Made by a program: the position numbers and the translations under genes. A DNA stretch of 64,000 nt from an uncultured Pelagibacteraceae bacterium (GTDB lineage Bacteria > Pseudomonadota > Alphaproteobacteria > Pelagibacterales > Pelagibacteraceae), in assembly GCA_902579925.1 (NCBI GenBank), contig CACHIS010000003.1, positions 1 through 64,000 of the forward strand, written 5' to 3'. Below the pieces are notes generated by a model. The model was not told where the DNA came from. It made no database searches and was given only the letters and a program-made list of their open reading frames with translations. Each line of letters begins with the position of its first letter. Position 1 is the stretch's first letter. This document shows, in pieces, positions 17,584 to 25,255 of the stretch.

Positions 17584-17600
17584 ATCACCTAAAAAGTGAT
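17584..17600 (+). terminator. Weak hairpin after the small membrane protein
   Basis: ATCAC (17584-17588) pairs with GTGAT (17596-17600) around a 7-base loop, followed by ACATTTT. It is a short stem in A+T-rich DNA, so a terminator role is weakly supported. Confidence 0.25.
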
Positions 17601-17640
17601 ACATTTTAAAATCAGTATTTGTTATTCTAATTATGAATTA

Positions 17641-17820
17641 AGGGGCAACTCTTAACTGGCCGACTGGAGAAAAACCGAGAGGTACAATTCCAGGGGGCAG
17701 AAAGCTTCACAAAGCATCGCTGAACATGTGGAGCGGGAGGCATGGCGGTAGCGCATCAACGACGTGCCAAAACAACTGTTCTTTGCACCCTTAAAAGTGC
17801 AAGGAAACAGGGGTTTTTCA
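17641..17820 (+). ncRNA. Candidate structured RNA or ogt leader, unknown class
   Basis: Direct counting gives 92 G+C in 180 bases, about half, inside very A+T-rich DNA; the other such islands here are tRNAs. Possible helices on the plus strand: GCC/GGC plus CTGGA/TCCAG (17659-17668 with 17689-17698) enclosing a GAGA tetraloop on ACC/GGT; GCTT/AAGC at 17704-17715; CGCT/AGCG at 17718-17735; GGCAT/GTGCC at 17739-17768; and an 11-bp helix with one bulge, 17778-17788 with 17797-17808. The last is followed by AGGGG and five T. This suggests a small RNA with a terminator or a structured ogt leader. It matches no RNA class I recognise; a decayed foreign fragment is the alternative. Confidence 0.45.
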
Positions 17821-17823
17821 CTA

Positions 17824-18099
17824 ATGATACTCAAAGGAACTAAATTTCAATTAAAAGTTTGGAAATATCTTAAAACCATCCCCAAAGGTGAGGTAAAAAC
17901 CTACAAACAAGTAGCTGCTAGCATAAAAAGCCCTAAATCAGCCCGTGCTGTCGCTAATGCTTGCGCTAAAAATCCATATGCCCCAAAAATACCCTGTCAT
18001 AGAGTGATTAGATCAGATGGAGCTCTTGGAGGATACTCTGGAAGAGGTGGAATGAGGCAAAAGCTTAGATTACTTAGATCTGAAAAAGCAGACATTTAG
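17824..18099 (+). CDS. ogt: O6-methylguanine-DNA methyltransferase-like protein
   Basis: A 91-residue DNA-binding methyltransferase domain of the Ogt/MGMT (or ATL) family. The active site PCHRV (about residues 58-62) keeps the acceptor cysteine, so it is a true transferase rather than an alkyltransferase-like protein. The helix-turn-helix TYKQVAASI and arginine finger region SARAVANA are present. It lacks the N-terminal half of longer Ogt proteins. The ATG at 17824 was preferred over 17764 because the extra 20 residues come from the structured G+C-rich block. AGGGG at 17809-17813 is a plausible ribosome binding site next to the last hairpin. Confidence 0.9.
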   Translation: MILKGTKFQLKVWKYLKTIPKGEVKTYKQVAASIKSPKSARAVANACAKNPYAPKIPCHRVIRSDGALGGYSGRGGMRQKLRLLRSEKADI

Positions 18100-18560
18100 C
18101 CTTATTTTTTGGATTTTTTATGTTAAAAAACCCAGTAAAATCAACGTTTTTTGGTCTTTTTAACTAATTTGATATAGAATTGTATAATTCACCCTTTAGT
18201 TGTACCGTATATAAGCCTACGCTTAAAAGAGACCCCTATTTGGACGTTTAAATGCTATATTCAATTAGTGCATCGCTCTACTATCTAACAATTTCAACAC
18301 TTTTAGACTACTCCAAATATTCATGATTTCCTTTTTTCTTATGCTCAAAAAGTCCCTATTTTAAATGCTAATTTAATGTTTTTTGGATTTAATTCAAAAT
18401 TTAAGGACTGAAACTCAAGTCAACTATGTTTTACATTTATAATATCCATTTCTATCAAATTCTTGTTAAATATAAAATTTTATAAAAATGTAATAATTAC
18501 AATAGTTTACAATATATAATTAATGTAATACATTATATATTAGTAAATAATTAATACCTA
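18100..18560. other. Long gene-free stretch
   Basis: No open frame of useful length and no tRNA or recognised RNA is seen. Composition returns to A+T-rich. An imperfect hairpin (TTTTTTA 18114-18120 with TAAAAAA 18124-18130) lies just after ogt. It is the longest empty interval of the window and separates two convergent genes, unlike all other convergent pairs here. Confidence 0.6.
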
Positions 18561-19412
18561 TTATTTAATTTTTTTAACTATATTCTCTCTCCTAGAGATA
18601 TAAATACCGCTTAATACAATAATAAATAATCCTAAAAAAGTCCAATTATCTGGGAAATCACTAAAGAAGTAATAACCTATGATTATGTTAGTGATGATCT
18701 CAAAGTAGCTAAATGGTGCTAATTTCGAGGCATCAGCATATTTTAGAGATAATATTAAAAATAAATGACCCAGACAGGCAAAAATCCCTATAACAACCAT
18801 CATAGACCACTGATTTAAAGAAGGCGCAACCCAAACAAATGGCATTATTGTGGAAACTATTATGGCCCCTACTACACCAGTTAATAATAAAGTTAATAAA
18901 GGGTTATCTGAACTACTTAATTTACGAGTAATAATTAAATAAAACCCATACATTATTCCAGTACCAAGAGCTGCTAAACTTGCTAAGTTAATTTCCACAA
19001 AACCAGGTCTTATAACTACTAATGAACCTATAAATCCTATAATTACAGCAGACCATCTTCTAAAACCCACCTTTTCTCCTAAAAAAATTGGAGAAAAAGC
19101 TGTAACAATCAAAGGTGCAACAAAAGCTAAAGTTAATGCTTCTGCTAATGAAATTACTGAGATTGCATAAAAAAAAAAGATATTAGCGGTTAAAAGAATT
19201 AGACCTCTTATAAATTGTAATTTTGGTTTATCTGTCCAAACAAGATTTTCTCTAAAAAAGAAAAACATAATTGGAAGAATAAATGCAACTGTGAAAAAAT
19301 ACCTTGCCCATGTAATTTGTAAAACAGGAAGGTCTGCACTTAAGTACTTTGCAAATCCGTCCATAATTGGAAGCATTACCCATGCTAAAAGATTGAAAGT
19401 TATAGCCTTCAT
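18561..19412 (-). CDS. EamA-family (DMT) transporter
   Basis: A 283-residue, ten-helix membrane protein made of two EamA repeats. The WARYFFTVAFILP and SLAEALTLAFVAPLIVTAFSP segments are typical of S-adenosylmethionine/metabolite DMT exporters in Alphaproteobacteria, but the substrate cannot be assigned. It is the last gene of the minus-strand run hom-AEC-EamA, 18 bases after the AEC transporter gene. Its 3' flank is the long empty region next to ogt. Confidence 0.86.
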   Translation of the reverse strand: MKAITFNLLAWVMLPIMDGFAKYLSADLPVLQITWARYFFTVAFILPIMFFFFRENLVWTDKPKLQFIRGLILLTANIFFFYAISVISLAEALTLAFVAPLIVTAFSPIFLGEKVGFRRWSAVIIGFIGSLVVIRPGFVEINLASLAALGTGIMYGFYLIITRKLSSSDNPLLTLLLTGVVGAIIVSTIMPFVWVAPSLNQWSMMVVIGIFACLGHLFLILSLKYADASKLAPFSYFEIITNIIIGYYFFSDFPDNWTFLGLFIIVLSGIYISRRENIVKKIK

Positions 19413-19430
19413 GAACTTAAAGGATATAGA

Positions 19431-20327
19431 TTAATTAAAGTATTTTAAAGCAAAGAATACAACAATTGGAATAGTTATAAAGGACATTAAAGTTGAAACA
19501 ACTATTGTGCTAGCAACACTATCAACAATTTTTTTTGGTGAATACATGGTGCCAACTAAATAGTTCAATATAGCACTAGGCATTGCACTTTGTATAAGTA
19601 AAACGCCCGCGGCCAGTCCAGATAGATCAAAATTATAGATCAAAGCAAATGCTATTAAGGGTCCTATTATTACTCTACATAAGGATAAAATAATTGAGTT
19701 TTTCAATGAAAATTTAAATTTAGTAAGAGCAATACCTAATGACATTAAAACTAAGAAAATTGTTGCGTATGTTAAAAGGAATGTTGTGTTCTCAAGAAAT
19801 AAAGGTGTGTCAATTTCAAAATATAAAAAGAAAACAGATATAATAATAGCGTACACAGGTGGACTTTTAATTAAAATATCAAAAGAAAAACTTTTTTTTG
19901 CTAAAAAAACACCTAGCGTAAAATGAAACAAAATTATGACAGATGCTATAGCAGAAGCAACACCAAGACCCTGAGTACCATATGCAAAAAGGCAAATTGG
20001 AACACCCATATTTCCTGTATTTGGTAGAATTAATGGAGGAAGCTCCATGCTTAAATCTTTTTTAAGAAAAAAAAGAAGAAAAAGCCCAACAACTGCAAAA
20101 CCAGCAATCATTATTATAGCATAAATAAAATAATGAATAAAAATACTTAGAGTAATTCCTGTTGTTGTTACCGTATAAAAAATCATTGCTGGTGTACCAA
20201 TGTTACCAGCAAAATTTGTTATAAAGTTAGTATCGAATTTAGGGTTTTTCTTACCAAGATAATAACCAACACCAATAACAAAAAAAACAGGAAAAATAAC
20301 TTCAAAAATTTTAATGTAAATTTCCAT
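19431..20327 (-). CDS. AEC-family (auxin efflux carrier-like) transporter
   Basis: A 298-residue membrane protein with about ten helices of the AEC family. The central PLILPNTGNMGVPIC motif and the C-terminal QSAMPSAILNYL motif are the paired conserved elements. Bacterial members move organic acids or amino acids, and the position behind hom could indicate amino acid export, but this is inference. The start codon overlaps the hom stop (TAATG). Confidence 0.88.
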   Translation of the reverse strand: MEIYIKIFEVIFPVFFVIGVGYYLGKKNPKFDTNFITNFAGNIGTPAMIFYTVTTTGITLSIFIHYFIYAIIMIAGFAVVGLFLLFFLKKDLSMELPPLILPNTGNMGVPICLFAYGTQGLGVASAIASVIILFHFTLGVFLAKKSFSFDILIKSPPVYAIIISVFFLYFEIDTPLFLENTTFLLTYATIFLVLMSLGIALTKFKFSLKNSIILSLCRVIIGPLIAFALIYNFDLSGLAAGVLLIQSAMPSAILNYLVGTMYSPKKIVDSVASTIVVSTLMSFITIPIVVFFALKYFN

Positions 20328-21619
20328 TAATTATATAGTCTAATTAATGTTGGAAATTTTAAAATATTTCTATTCTTTCTAAATATCGATAAACAATTTC
20401 TTGCATTTTTTTCTGATGTTTTATGGGTAATTATGACAATAGTAGCTGAATTTCTTTTTTTATCGGGTGTTTGTATAATTCTTTTTACAGAAATTTTATA
20501 TTTAGCCAGTCGATTAGTTATAGAAGATAAAACACCTTGTTTATCTTTAACTTCAAATCTTAAATATAGAGAATTAGAGTAGTCATCGTTATTAAAAGCC
20601 TTTACAGCTTTTCTTTTGTTTGAGGAAATTCCAAAAGGATATTTTATATTTCCTCTAAGAATAGACAATAAATCAGATAATAAAGAGGATGAAGTAGGTC
20701 CTGGTCCTGCGCCCTCCCCTTGAAGTATGTTCTCACCAACAGGCTTTCCCTCCGTAATAACAGCGTTCATAACACCATTTACATTACCTATGTATGTGTC
20801 TTTACCAACTAAACACGGATGAACAGTTTCAAATAAACGATTATTTGTCATTTCACATATACCAAGTAACTTAATTCTAAGATTTAATTGATTTGCAATT
20901 TTGATATCTTTTAAATCAATATTTTCTATACCTTCCATAATACATTTGTGATGAGAAATTTGATTATTGAATGCAAGAGCTGATAAAATCCTAACTTTTG
21001 CAAAAGCATCAAACCCGTTCAAATCTAATTTAGGATTATTTGGTTCAGCATAACCAAGTTCTTGAGCTTTTTTTAAAACTTTATCAAAAGTCTCATTTGA
21101 ATTTTCCATCTCAGTTAGAATATAATTTGTTGTTCCATTTAAAATTCCATAGACTTTCTTTATCTTATTTGTAGCTAAACCTTCTTTAATCGTTCTAAGT
21201 ATTGGAATTCCTCCAGCAACAGAGGCTTCAAATTCTAAATTTACATTATTCTTCTCAGCTAATTTAGCTAATTCATTGCCGTGTTTAGAAATTAAAGCTT
21301 TATTTGGTGTTATAACATTAATCTTATTCTTTAATGCCATCGCGACAATTTTTTTTGAAATTCCATCGGATTGTCCAATAGACTCAAATAAAATATCTAT
21401 TTTTTTTTCTTTCAGAATTTTAAAAGGGTTCGTATAAAAAATCTTTTTGTTAATATTATATTTCCTCTTTTTATTTTTATTTTTTGCAGAAATTGCAACG
21501 ATATTTATCTTTTTTCCTGTTTTTATTTCTATTTCTTTTTTTTTTAACCTTAATTCATTGTAAAGATAAATGCCTACTTGACCTAAACCAACAATTGCAA
21601 TGTTAACTATTTTATTCAT
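20327..21619 (-). CDS. hom: Homoserine dehydrogenase
   Basis: A 430-residue enzyme reducing aspartate semialdehyde to homoserine. The NAD(P) loop is GLGQVGIYL (residues 11-19), the catalytic region is GILNGTTNYILTEM with the downstream AEPNNPKLDLNGFDAFAK, and residues 350-430 form a C-terminal ACT domain (LRFEVKDKQGVLSSITNRLAKY), suggesting allosteric control by threonine. It is preceded by a small lipoprotein gene that overlaps its start by 8 bases. Homoserine made here feeds the riboswitch-controlled MetY pathway encoded about 2 kb away. Confidence 0.95.
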   Translation of the reverse strand: MNKIVNIAIVGLGQVGIYLYNELRLKKKEIEIKTGKKINIVAISAKNKNKKRKYNINKKIFYTNPFKILKEKKIDILFESIGQSDGISKKIVAMALKNKINVITPNKALISKHGNELAKLAEKNNVNLEFEASVAGGIPILRTIKEGLATNKIKKVYGILNGTTNYILTEMENSNETFDKVLKKAQELGYAEPNNPKLDLNGFDAFAKVRILSALAFNNQISHHKCIMEGIENIDLKDIKIANQLNLRIKLLGICEMTNNRLFETVHPCLVGKDTYIGNVNGVMNAVITEGKPVGENILQGEGAGPGPTSSSLLSDLLSILRGNIKYPFGISSNKRKAVKAFNNDDYSNSLYLRFEVKDKQGVLSSITNRLAKYKISVKRIIQTPDKKRNSATIVIITHKTSEKNARNCLSIFRKNRNILKFPTLIRLYN

Positions 21620-21773
21620 CTATATTTGGATAATCACTGTTATCTACGTAAACTTTTAAATTTGATTTAAATTCTTCAAAAGTTAGATCTTTTGAAAAAT
21701 TAATTTTTTTCTCAGTTTGAATAGGGGCACAAGAAAAAACTAGAAAGAAAATTAATAGTGGTAATTTTTTCAT
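21612..21773 (-). CDS. Small predicted lipoprotein between argC and hom
   Basis: A 53-residue open frame with a clear lipoprotein signal: MKKLPLLIFFLVFSCAP, with Cys-15 as the likely lipidated residue, then a short acidic tail ending YPNIDE. The ATG overlaps the argC stop as ATGA (21773-21770), and the stop lies 8 bases inside hom, so the reading frame is bracketed by coupled genes. I do not recognise a family. The signal, spacing and operon position support a real gene; function is unknown. Confidence 0.68.
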   Translation of the reverse strand: MKKLPLLIFFLVFSCAPIQTEKKINFSKDLTFEEFKSNLKVYVDNSDYPNIDE

Positions 21774-22792
21774 ATTAATCCCTCATTATTTTTAAAACCA
21801 AACTTCAAATTCATATTTTGAACTGCTTGACCTGCTCCTCCTTTGATAAGATTATCAATGACCGATAAAATTATTATTTTATCTTTAAATTTGGTTTTAC
21901 AGACAGAAATAAAGCAATAATTAGTATTCATAACGTCATTTGTGCTCAAAAAAGAGTTAATACTCTTTATCTTTACAAATTTATTCTTTTTATGAAATAT
22001 TTTCAAAATATTTTGTACTTTATTTAAAGTAGTACCAGGTTTTAAGTCCAAATAAATTGTACTTAATATACCTCTAAACATTGGAATAATATGGGGTGTA
22101 AAAGTAAAATTGATTTTAGAGGAAGAATTTTTTTTTAGTTCTTGATCAATTTCTGAATTATGTCTATGAAAACCTACTCCATATGCGCTAAGGGATTCGT
22201 ATAAATTTTTGTTTTTAAATTTTTTGTGCACTCCTCTACCCGCTCCAGAATATCCAGATTTAGAGTCTATAATGATATTCTTTAAGTTGATCGATCTTTT
22301 TTTAAGTAATGGAACAAGTGGTAAAAGTATAGATGTAGGATAACAACCTGGACATCCAATAATGCTAAATTTTTTAACTAATTTTCCTGTTATTTCAGGT
22401 AAAGCATAAATACTATTTTTTATGTTACTTAACGCTTTATGCTTTTGTTTATACCATTTTAGATAATCAGAAGCTTTATTTAGTCTAAAATCTGCAGCTA
22501 AATCAATTAGAGTATTTTTTTTTAATAAATCTTTTGAAATTAATTGAGCTTCCCCATTCGGCAGAGCAGTAAATATAATATCAACATAACTTAAATATTT
22601 TTTATTATACTTAGTAATTCTTGGTAATTTTTTGGACTTTAACGAAGCATCATAAAACGAGATTTTTTTTCCAACAGATGAATTACCACATAGATACTTT
22701 ATACTAATATTTTTGTGTTTAATTAATAATTTAATTAATTGAACACCAATATATCCAGTTGATCCAGAAATTAGTACATTAAGCTTAGGCAT
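21770..22792 (-). CDS. argC: N-acetyl-gamma-glutamyl-phosphate reductase
   Basis: A 340-residue enzyme of arginine biosynthesis, reducing N-acetylglutamyl phosphate to the semialdehyde. The dinucleotide loop is GSTGYIGVQL (about residues 10-19), the active-site cysteine lies in IIGCPGCYPT, and SGYSGAGRG and FTPHIIPMFRGI are further signatures. Length matches the long ArgC type. It sits between rpsI and the small lipoprotein/hom pair; the rplM-rpsI-argC order is common in Alphaproteobacteria. Confidence 0.96.
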   Translation of the reverse strand: MPKLNVLISGSTGYIGVQLIKLLIKHKNISIKYLCGNSSVGKKISFYDASLKSKKLPRITKYNKKYLSYVDIIFTALPNGEAQLISKDLLKKNTLIDLAADFRLNKASDYLKWYKQKHKALSNIKNSIYALPEITGKLVKKFSIIGCPGCYPTSILLPLVPLLKKRSINLKNIIIDSKSGYSGAGRGVHKKFKNKNLYESLSAYGVGFHRHNSEIDQELKKNSSSKINFTFTPHIIPMFRGILSTIYLDLKPGTTLNKVQNILKIFHKKNKFVKIKSINSFLSTNDVMNTNYCFISVCKTKFKDKIIILSVIDNLIKGGAGQAVQNMNLKFGFKNNEGLI

Positions 22793-22825
22793 TTAATATT
22801 ATAACAGTTAAAAGTTAAAAAAGAA

Positions 22826-23263
22826 TTATCTTTTAGAAAATTGAAAGCTTCTTCTAGCTTTTTTACGTCCAGGTTTTTTTCTTTCAACTGATCTGGAGTC
22901 TCTAGTGGTTAATTTTTCGGTTTTAAGTGTAGATTTCAATTTTTCATCAAATAAAACTAATGCTTTAGAAATTCCATGTACCATTGCTCCTGCTTGCCCT
23001 GTTGGACCTCCACCTTTTACACTACATTTTACATCATATTCTGTTGCTTGATTTATAAGTTCAAAAGGTCTTACTATTTGCATTTTATGATTATCATTTG
23101 AAAAATAATCACTAAAAAGTTTACCATTTACATAAATTTTACCTGAACCTTTTTTTAACCAAACTTTTGCTATAGATGTTTTTCTTCTTCCAGTAGCATA
23201 TTTACTGTCTTTGAAGTCCAGTTTCAACTTTGGGGATTTAGTTGATGATTGAGTATTTTCCAT
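22826..23263 (-). CDS. rpsI: 30S ribosomal protein S9
   Basis: A 145-residue S9 protein of the small subunit head. The ATGRRKTSIAKVWLKKGSG segment and the C-terminal Lys/Arg tail ending FSKR, which reaches the P-site tRNA, are diagnostic. I start at the ATG at 23263, one base after the rplM stop; a start at 23278 would lie within rplM. The N-terminal extension of about 20 residues is usual for Alphaproteobacteria. It is co-transcribed with rplM. Confidence 0.96.
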   Translation of the reverse strand: MENTQSSTKSPKLKLDFKDSKYATGRRKTSIAKVWLKKGSGKIYVNGKLFSDYFSNDNHKMQIVRPFELINQATEYDVKCSVKGGGPTGQAGAMVHGISKALVLFDEKLKSTLKTEKLTTRDSRSVERKKPGRKKARRSFQFSKR

Positions 23264-23264
23264 T

Positions 23265-23723
23265 TTAATTTCGTACAATATTTTTAGAGTTTAATTTATC
23301 CAATTGTATAACTTGAGGATTTTGAGCTGAGTGAGGATGATCATTTCCTACATATATTTTTAGTTTAGTAAGTTGTTTTTTTCCTAATACTCCTCCTGGA
23401 AGCATTCTTTTTACAGCAAGTTTTAAAGCTTCACCTGGTTTTTTTTCAAATAGTTTCTCTGTTGTAGTTTCTTTAATTCCACCAGGATGACCAGTGTGTC
23501 TGTAGTATTTTTTATTTTGAAATTTTTTTCCAGTGAACTTGATCTGTTCGATATTTTTAACAACTACAAAATCCCCATCGTCCATATGTGGAGTGAAAGT
23601 TGTTTTATTTTTACCTCTAATTATTTTTGATATAACAGTTGCTAATCTACCTACAACAGCATCTTTGGCATCTATTTCATACCAATTTGACGATAATTGA
23701 TCTTTTTTAAGGAATTTTGTCAT
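23265..23723 (-). CDS. rplM: 50S ribosomal protein L13
   Basis: A 152-residue L13 protein that helps assemble the large subunit. WYEIDAKDAVVGRLAT near the N-terminus and AVKRMLPGGVLGK are the family signatures. It is the first gene of the rplM-rpsI pair, divergent from metY across a 203-base interval that holds the metY riboswitches and presumably the rplM promoter. Confidence 0.97.
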   Translation of the reverse strand: MTKFLKKDQLSSNWYEIDAKDAVVGRLATVISKIIRGKNKTTFTPHMDDGDFVVVKNIEQIKFTGKKFQNKKYYRHTGHPGGIKETTTEKLFEKKPGEALKLAVKRMLPGGVLGKKQLTKLKIYVGNDHPHSAQNPQVIQLDKLNSKNIVRN

Positions 23724-23774
23724 TGTGCCAGGATTAATACTATTAATAAGATCAAAGTCAAATTGATATTTTTA

Positions 23775-23802
23775 TTGTTTAAAGCCTTTTTTTTGTTATA
23801 TT
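23775..23802 (+). promoter_or_regulatory. Promoter of the metY leader
   Basis: TTGTTT at 23775-23780 and TATATT at 23797-23802 are spaced by 16 bases. The predicted start falls near 23808, exactly where the SAM-II aptamer begins. Confidence 0.5.
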
Positions 23803-23806
23803 GATA

Positions 23807-23851
23807 TTGCCGATTTGTTCCTATTGCGGGCTTACAGCTAAAGAGGAAATC
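23807..23851 (+). promoter_or_regulatory. SAM-II riboswitch
   Basis: The stretch carries SAM-II landmarks in order: a short P1 (GCC with GGC), GATTT, TTCCT, TATTGC, then GCTAAAG and AGGAA. TTCCT (23818-23822) pairs with AGGAA (23844-23848) to give the H-type pseudoknot. It binds S-adenosylmethionine in known members. It is immediately followed by a SAM-V aptamer, an arrangement described in Pelagibacter. Confidence 0.82.
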
Positions 23852-23865
23852 ATTATACAAACTCG

Positions 23866-23922
23866 GTAGGCATTTGAACTATATTGTGCGCCTTGCATAA
23901 AGCTAAAGCACTAAAAAAGGAG
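23866..23922 (+). promoter_or_regulatory. SAM-V riboswitch controlling metY translation
   Basis: AGGC (23868-23871) pairs with GCCT (23890-23893), and GTGC (23886-23889) with GCAC (23908-23911), forming the SAM-V pseudoknot. The conserved ATAAAGCTAAAGCAC core is present. The pseudoknot ends six bases before the Shine-Dalgarno AAGGAG (23917-23922), so ligand binding should block translation of metY. Class known from marine bacteria. Confidence 0.88.
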
Positions 23923-23926
23923 TAAC

Positions 23927-25255
23927 ATGAGTAAAAAAAGAAATAATCCTGAAACCATCGCAATACATGGTGGTGATTACAGAAGTGACCCAGCAACTAA
24001 TGCTGTTGCTGTGCCAATATATAGAACAACATCATATCAATTTCAAAGCACTGAGCATGCAGCAAATTTATTCGCGTTAAAGGAATTTGGTAATATCTAC
24101 ACTAGGATTATGAATCCTACTAATGATGTTTTAGAAAAAAGAATTGCAGCGTTGGAAGGTGGATTATCTTGTGTAACAGTTTCATCAGGACAAACAGCTT
24201 CAAGTTTTGCAATTTTAAATGTTGCTCAATCAGGTGATAATATTGTTAGTTCTACAGATCTTTACGGCGGAACAGTTTCATTATTTACACACACATTGAG
24301 TAAACTTGGTATTGAAATTAGATATGCCGATCCAAGTGATCCTAAAAACTTTGAAAAGGTAATAGATAACAAGACTAGAGCTTTTTATGGAGAAACATTA
24401 CCTAATCCTTATTTGAGAGTCTTCCCTATCAAGGAAGTTTCTGATATTGGAAGAAAATACAACATTCCACTTATAATGGATAATACTGCTGCCCCAGTAA
24501 TATGTAAACCAATAGAACATGGAGCAGCTGTTGTTATACATTCATTAACAAAATATATTGGTGGACATGGAACTGCTGTTGCTGGAAGCATAGTTGATAG
24601 TGGTAATTTTGACTGGACTGCAGATCCTAAAAGACAACCTTTGTTTAATGAACCTGATGCAAGTTATGGAGGTGTAGTTTGGGGAAAAGCTGTACCAGAA
24701 TTGACAGGAGCTAATGTACCTTTTGCGGTCAGAGCAAGGGTTTGTTTGCTTAGAGATTTAGGTTCAGCTTTAGCACCAGATAATGCTTTTGCAATAATTC
24801 AAGGTCTTGAAACAGTGGCCCTAAGAATGAAACAGCATTGTGAAAATGCTGAAAAAGTAGTCAATTTCTTAAAGAAACACAAAGAAGTTACTAAAGTTAT
24901 ATATTCAACAGAACACGAGAGTAAAATTGCTGATAGAGCTAAACAATATCTAAAAGGTGGAAATGGACCAATGATTGGTATTGAACTAAAAGGTGGCATT
25001 GAGGCTGGAAAAAAATTTATTGAGTCTTTAAAAATGTTCTATCATGTAGCGAATATTGGTGACGCAAGAAGTCTAGCTATACATCCTGCCAGTACTACTC
25101 ATAGTCAATTAAATGAGAAAGAGTTAGCAGCATCAGGTGTGACTCAAAGTTATGTTAGACTTTGTATAGGCATTGAGCACATTGATGATATTATTGACGA
25201 TTTAGATCAAGCTTTAAACAAATCCTCAAAAAGAAATTTAAAAGCTGTTAGTTAA
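23927..25255 (+). CDS. metY: O-acetylhomoserine sulfhydrylase
   Basis: A 442-residue PLP enzyme of the Cys/Met metabolism family. The PLP lysine lies in VIHSLTKYIGGHG, and the start matches MetY-type proteins (PETIAIHGGDYRSDPATNAVAVPIY). The length and the two insertions separate it from shorter MetB/MetZ. It should convert O-acetylhomoserine and sulfide (or methanethiol) to homocysteine or methionine. A good Shine-Dalgarno AAGGAG precedes the ATG. Expression is probably repressed by SAM through the tandem leader riboswitches. Its end overlaps convergent ctaA by 8 bases. Confidence 0.95.
   Translation: MSKKRNNPETIAIHGGDYRSDPATNAVAVPIYRTTSYQFQSTEHAANLFALKEFGNIYTRIMNPTNDVLEKRIAALEGGLSCVTVSSGQTASSFAILNVAQSGDNIVSSTDLYGGTVSLFTHTLSKLGIEIRYADPSDPKNFEKVIDNKTRAFYGETLPNPYLRVFPIKEVSDIGRKYNIPLIMDNTAAPVICKPIEHGAAVVIHSLTKYIGGHGTAVAGSIVDSGNFDWTADPKRQPLFNEPDASYGGVVWGKAVPELTGANVPFAVRARVCLLRDLGSALAPDNAFAIIQGLETVALRMKQHCENAEKVVNFLKKHKEVTKVIYSTEHESKIADRAKQYLKGGNGPMIGIELKGGIEAGKKFIESLKMFYHVANIGDARSLAIHPASTTHSQLNEKELAASGVTQSYVRLCIGIEHIDDIIDDLDQALNKSSKRNLKAVS

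Noticed and set aside
17748-17758. 11-base word GGTAGCGCATC shared with tRNA-Pro (D-arm region)
   Set aside because: The flanks cannot form a tRNA acceptor or anticodon arm; a chance match or remnant is possible but not supportable as a feature.
17641-17820. tmRNA, 6S, SRP or RNase P RNA
   Set aside because: No tag reading frame with Ala-Ala ending, no T arm with proper stem, no SRP tetraloop motif and no RNase P core sequence could be found.
17764-17823. Longer ogt start at 17764
   Set aside because: The extra 20 residues derive from the structured block and do not resemble MGMT proteins; the ATG at 17824 gives a normal domain.
17652-17834. A 60-residue minus-strand open frame across the G+C-rich block
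   Set aside because: It is Cys/Ser-rich, has no family resemblance and exists because a G+C-rich stretch has few stops. The plus-strand hairpins and terminator-like end fit better.
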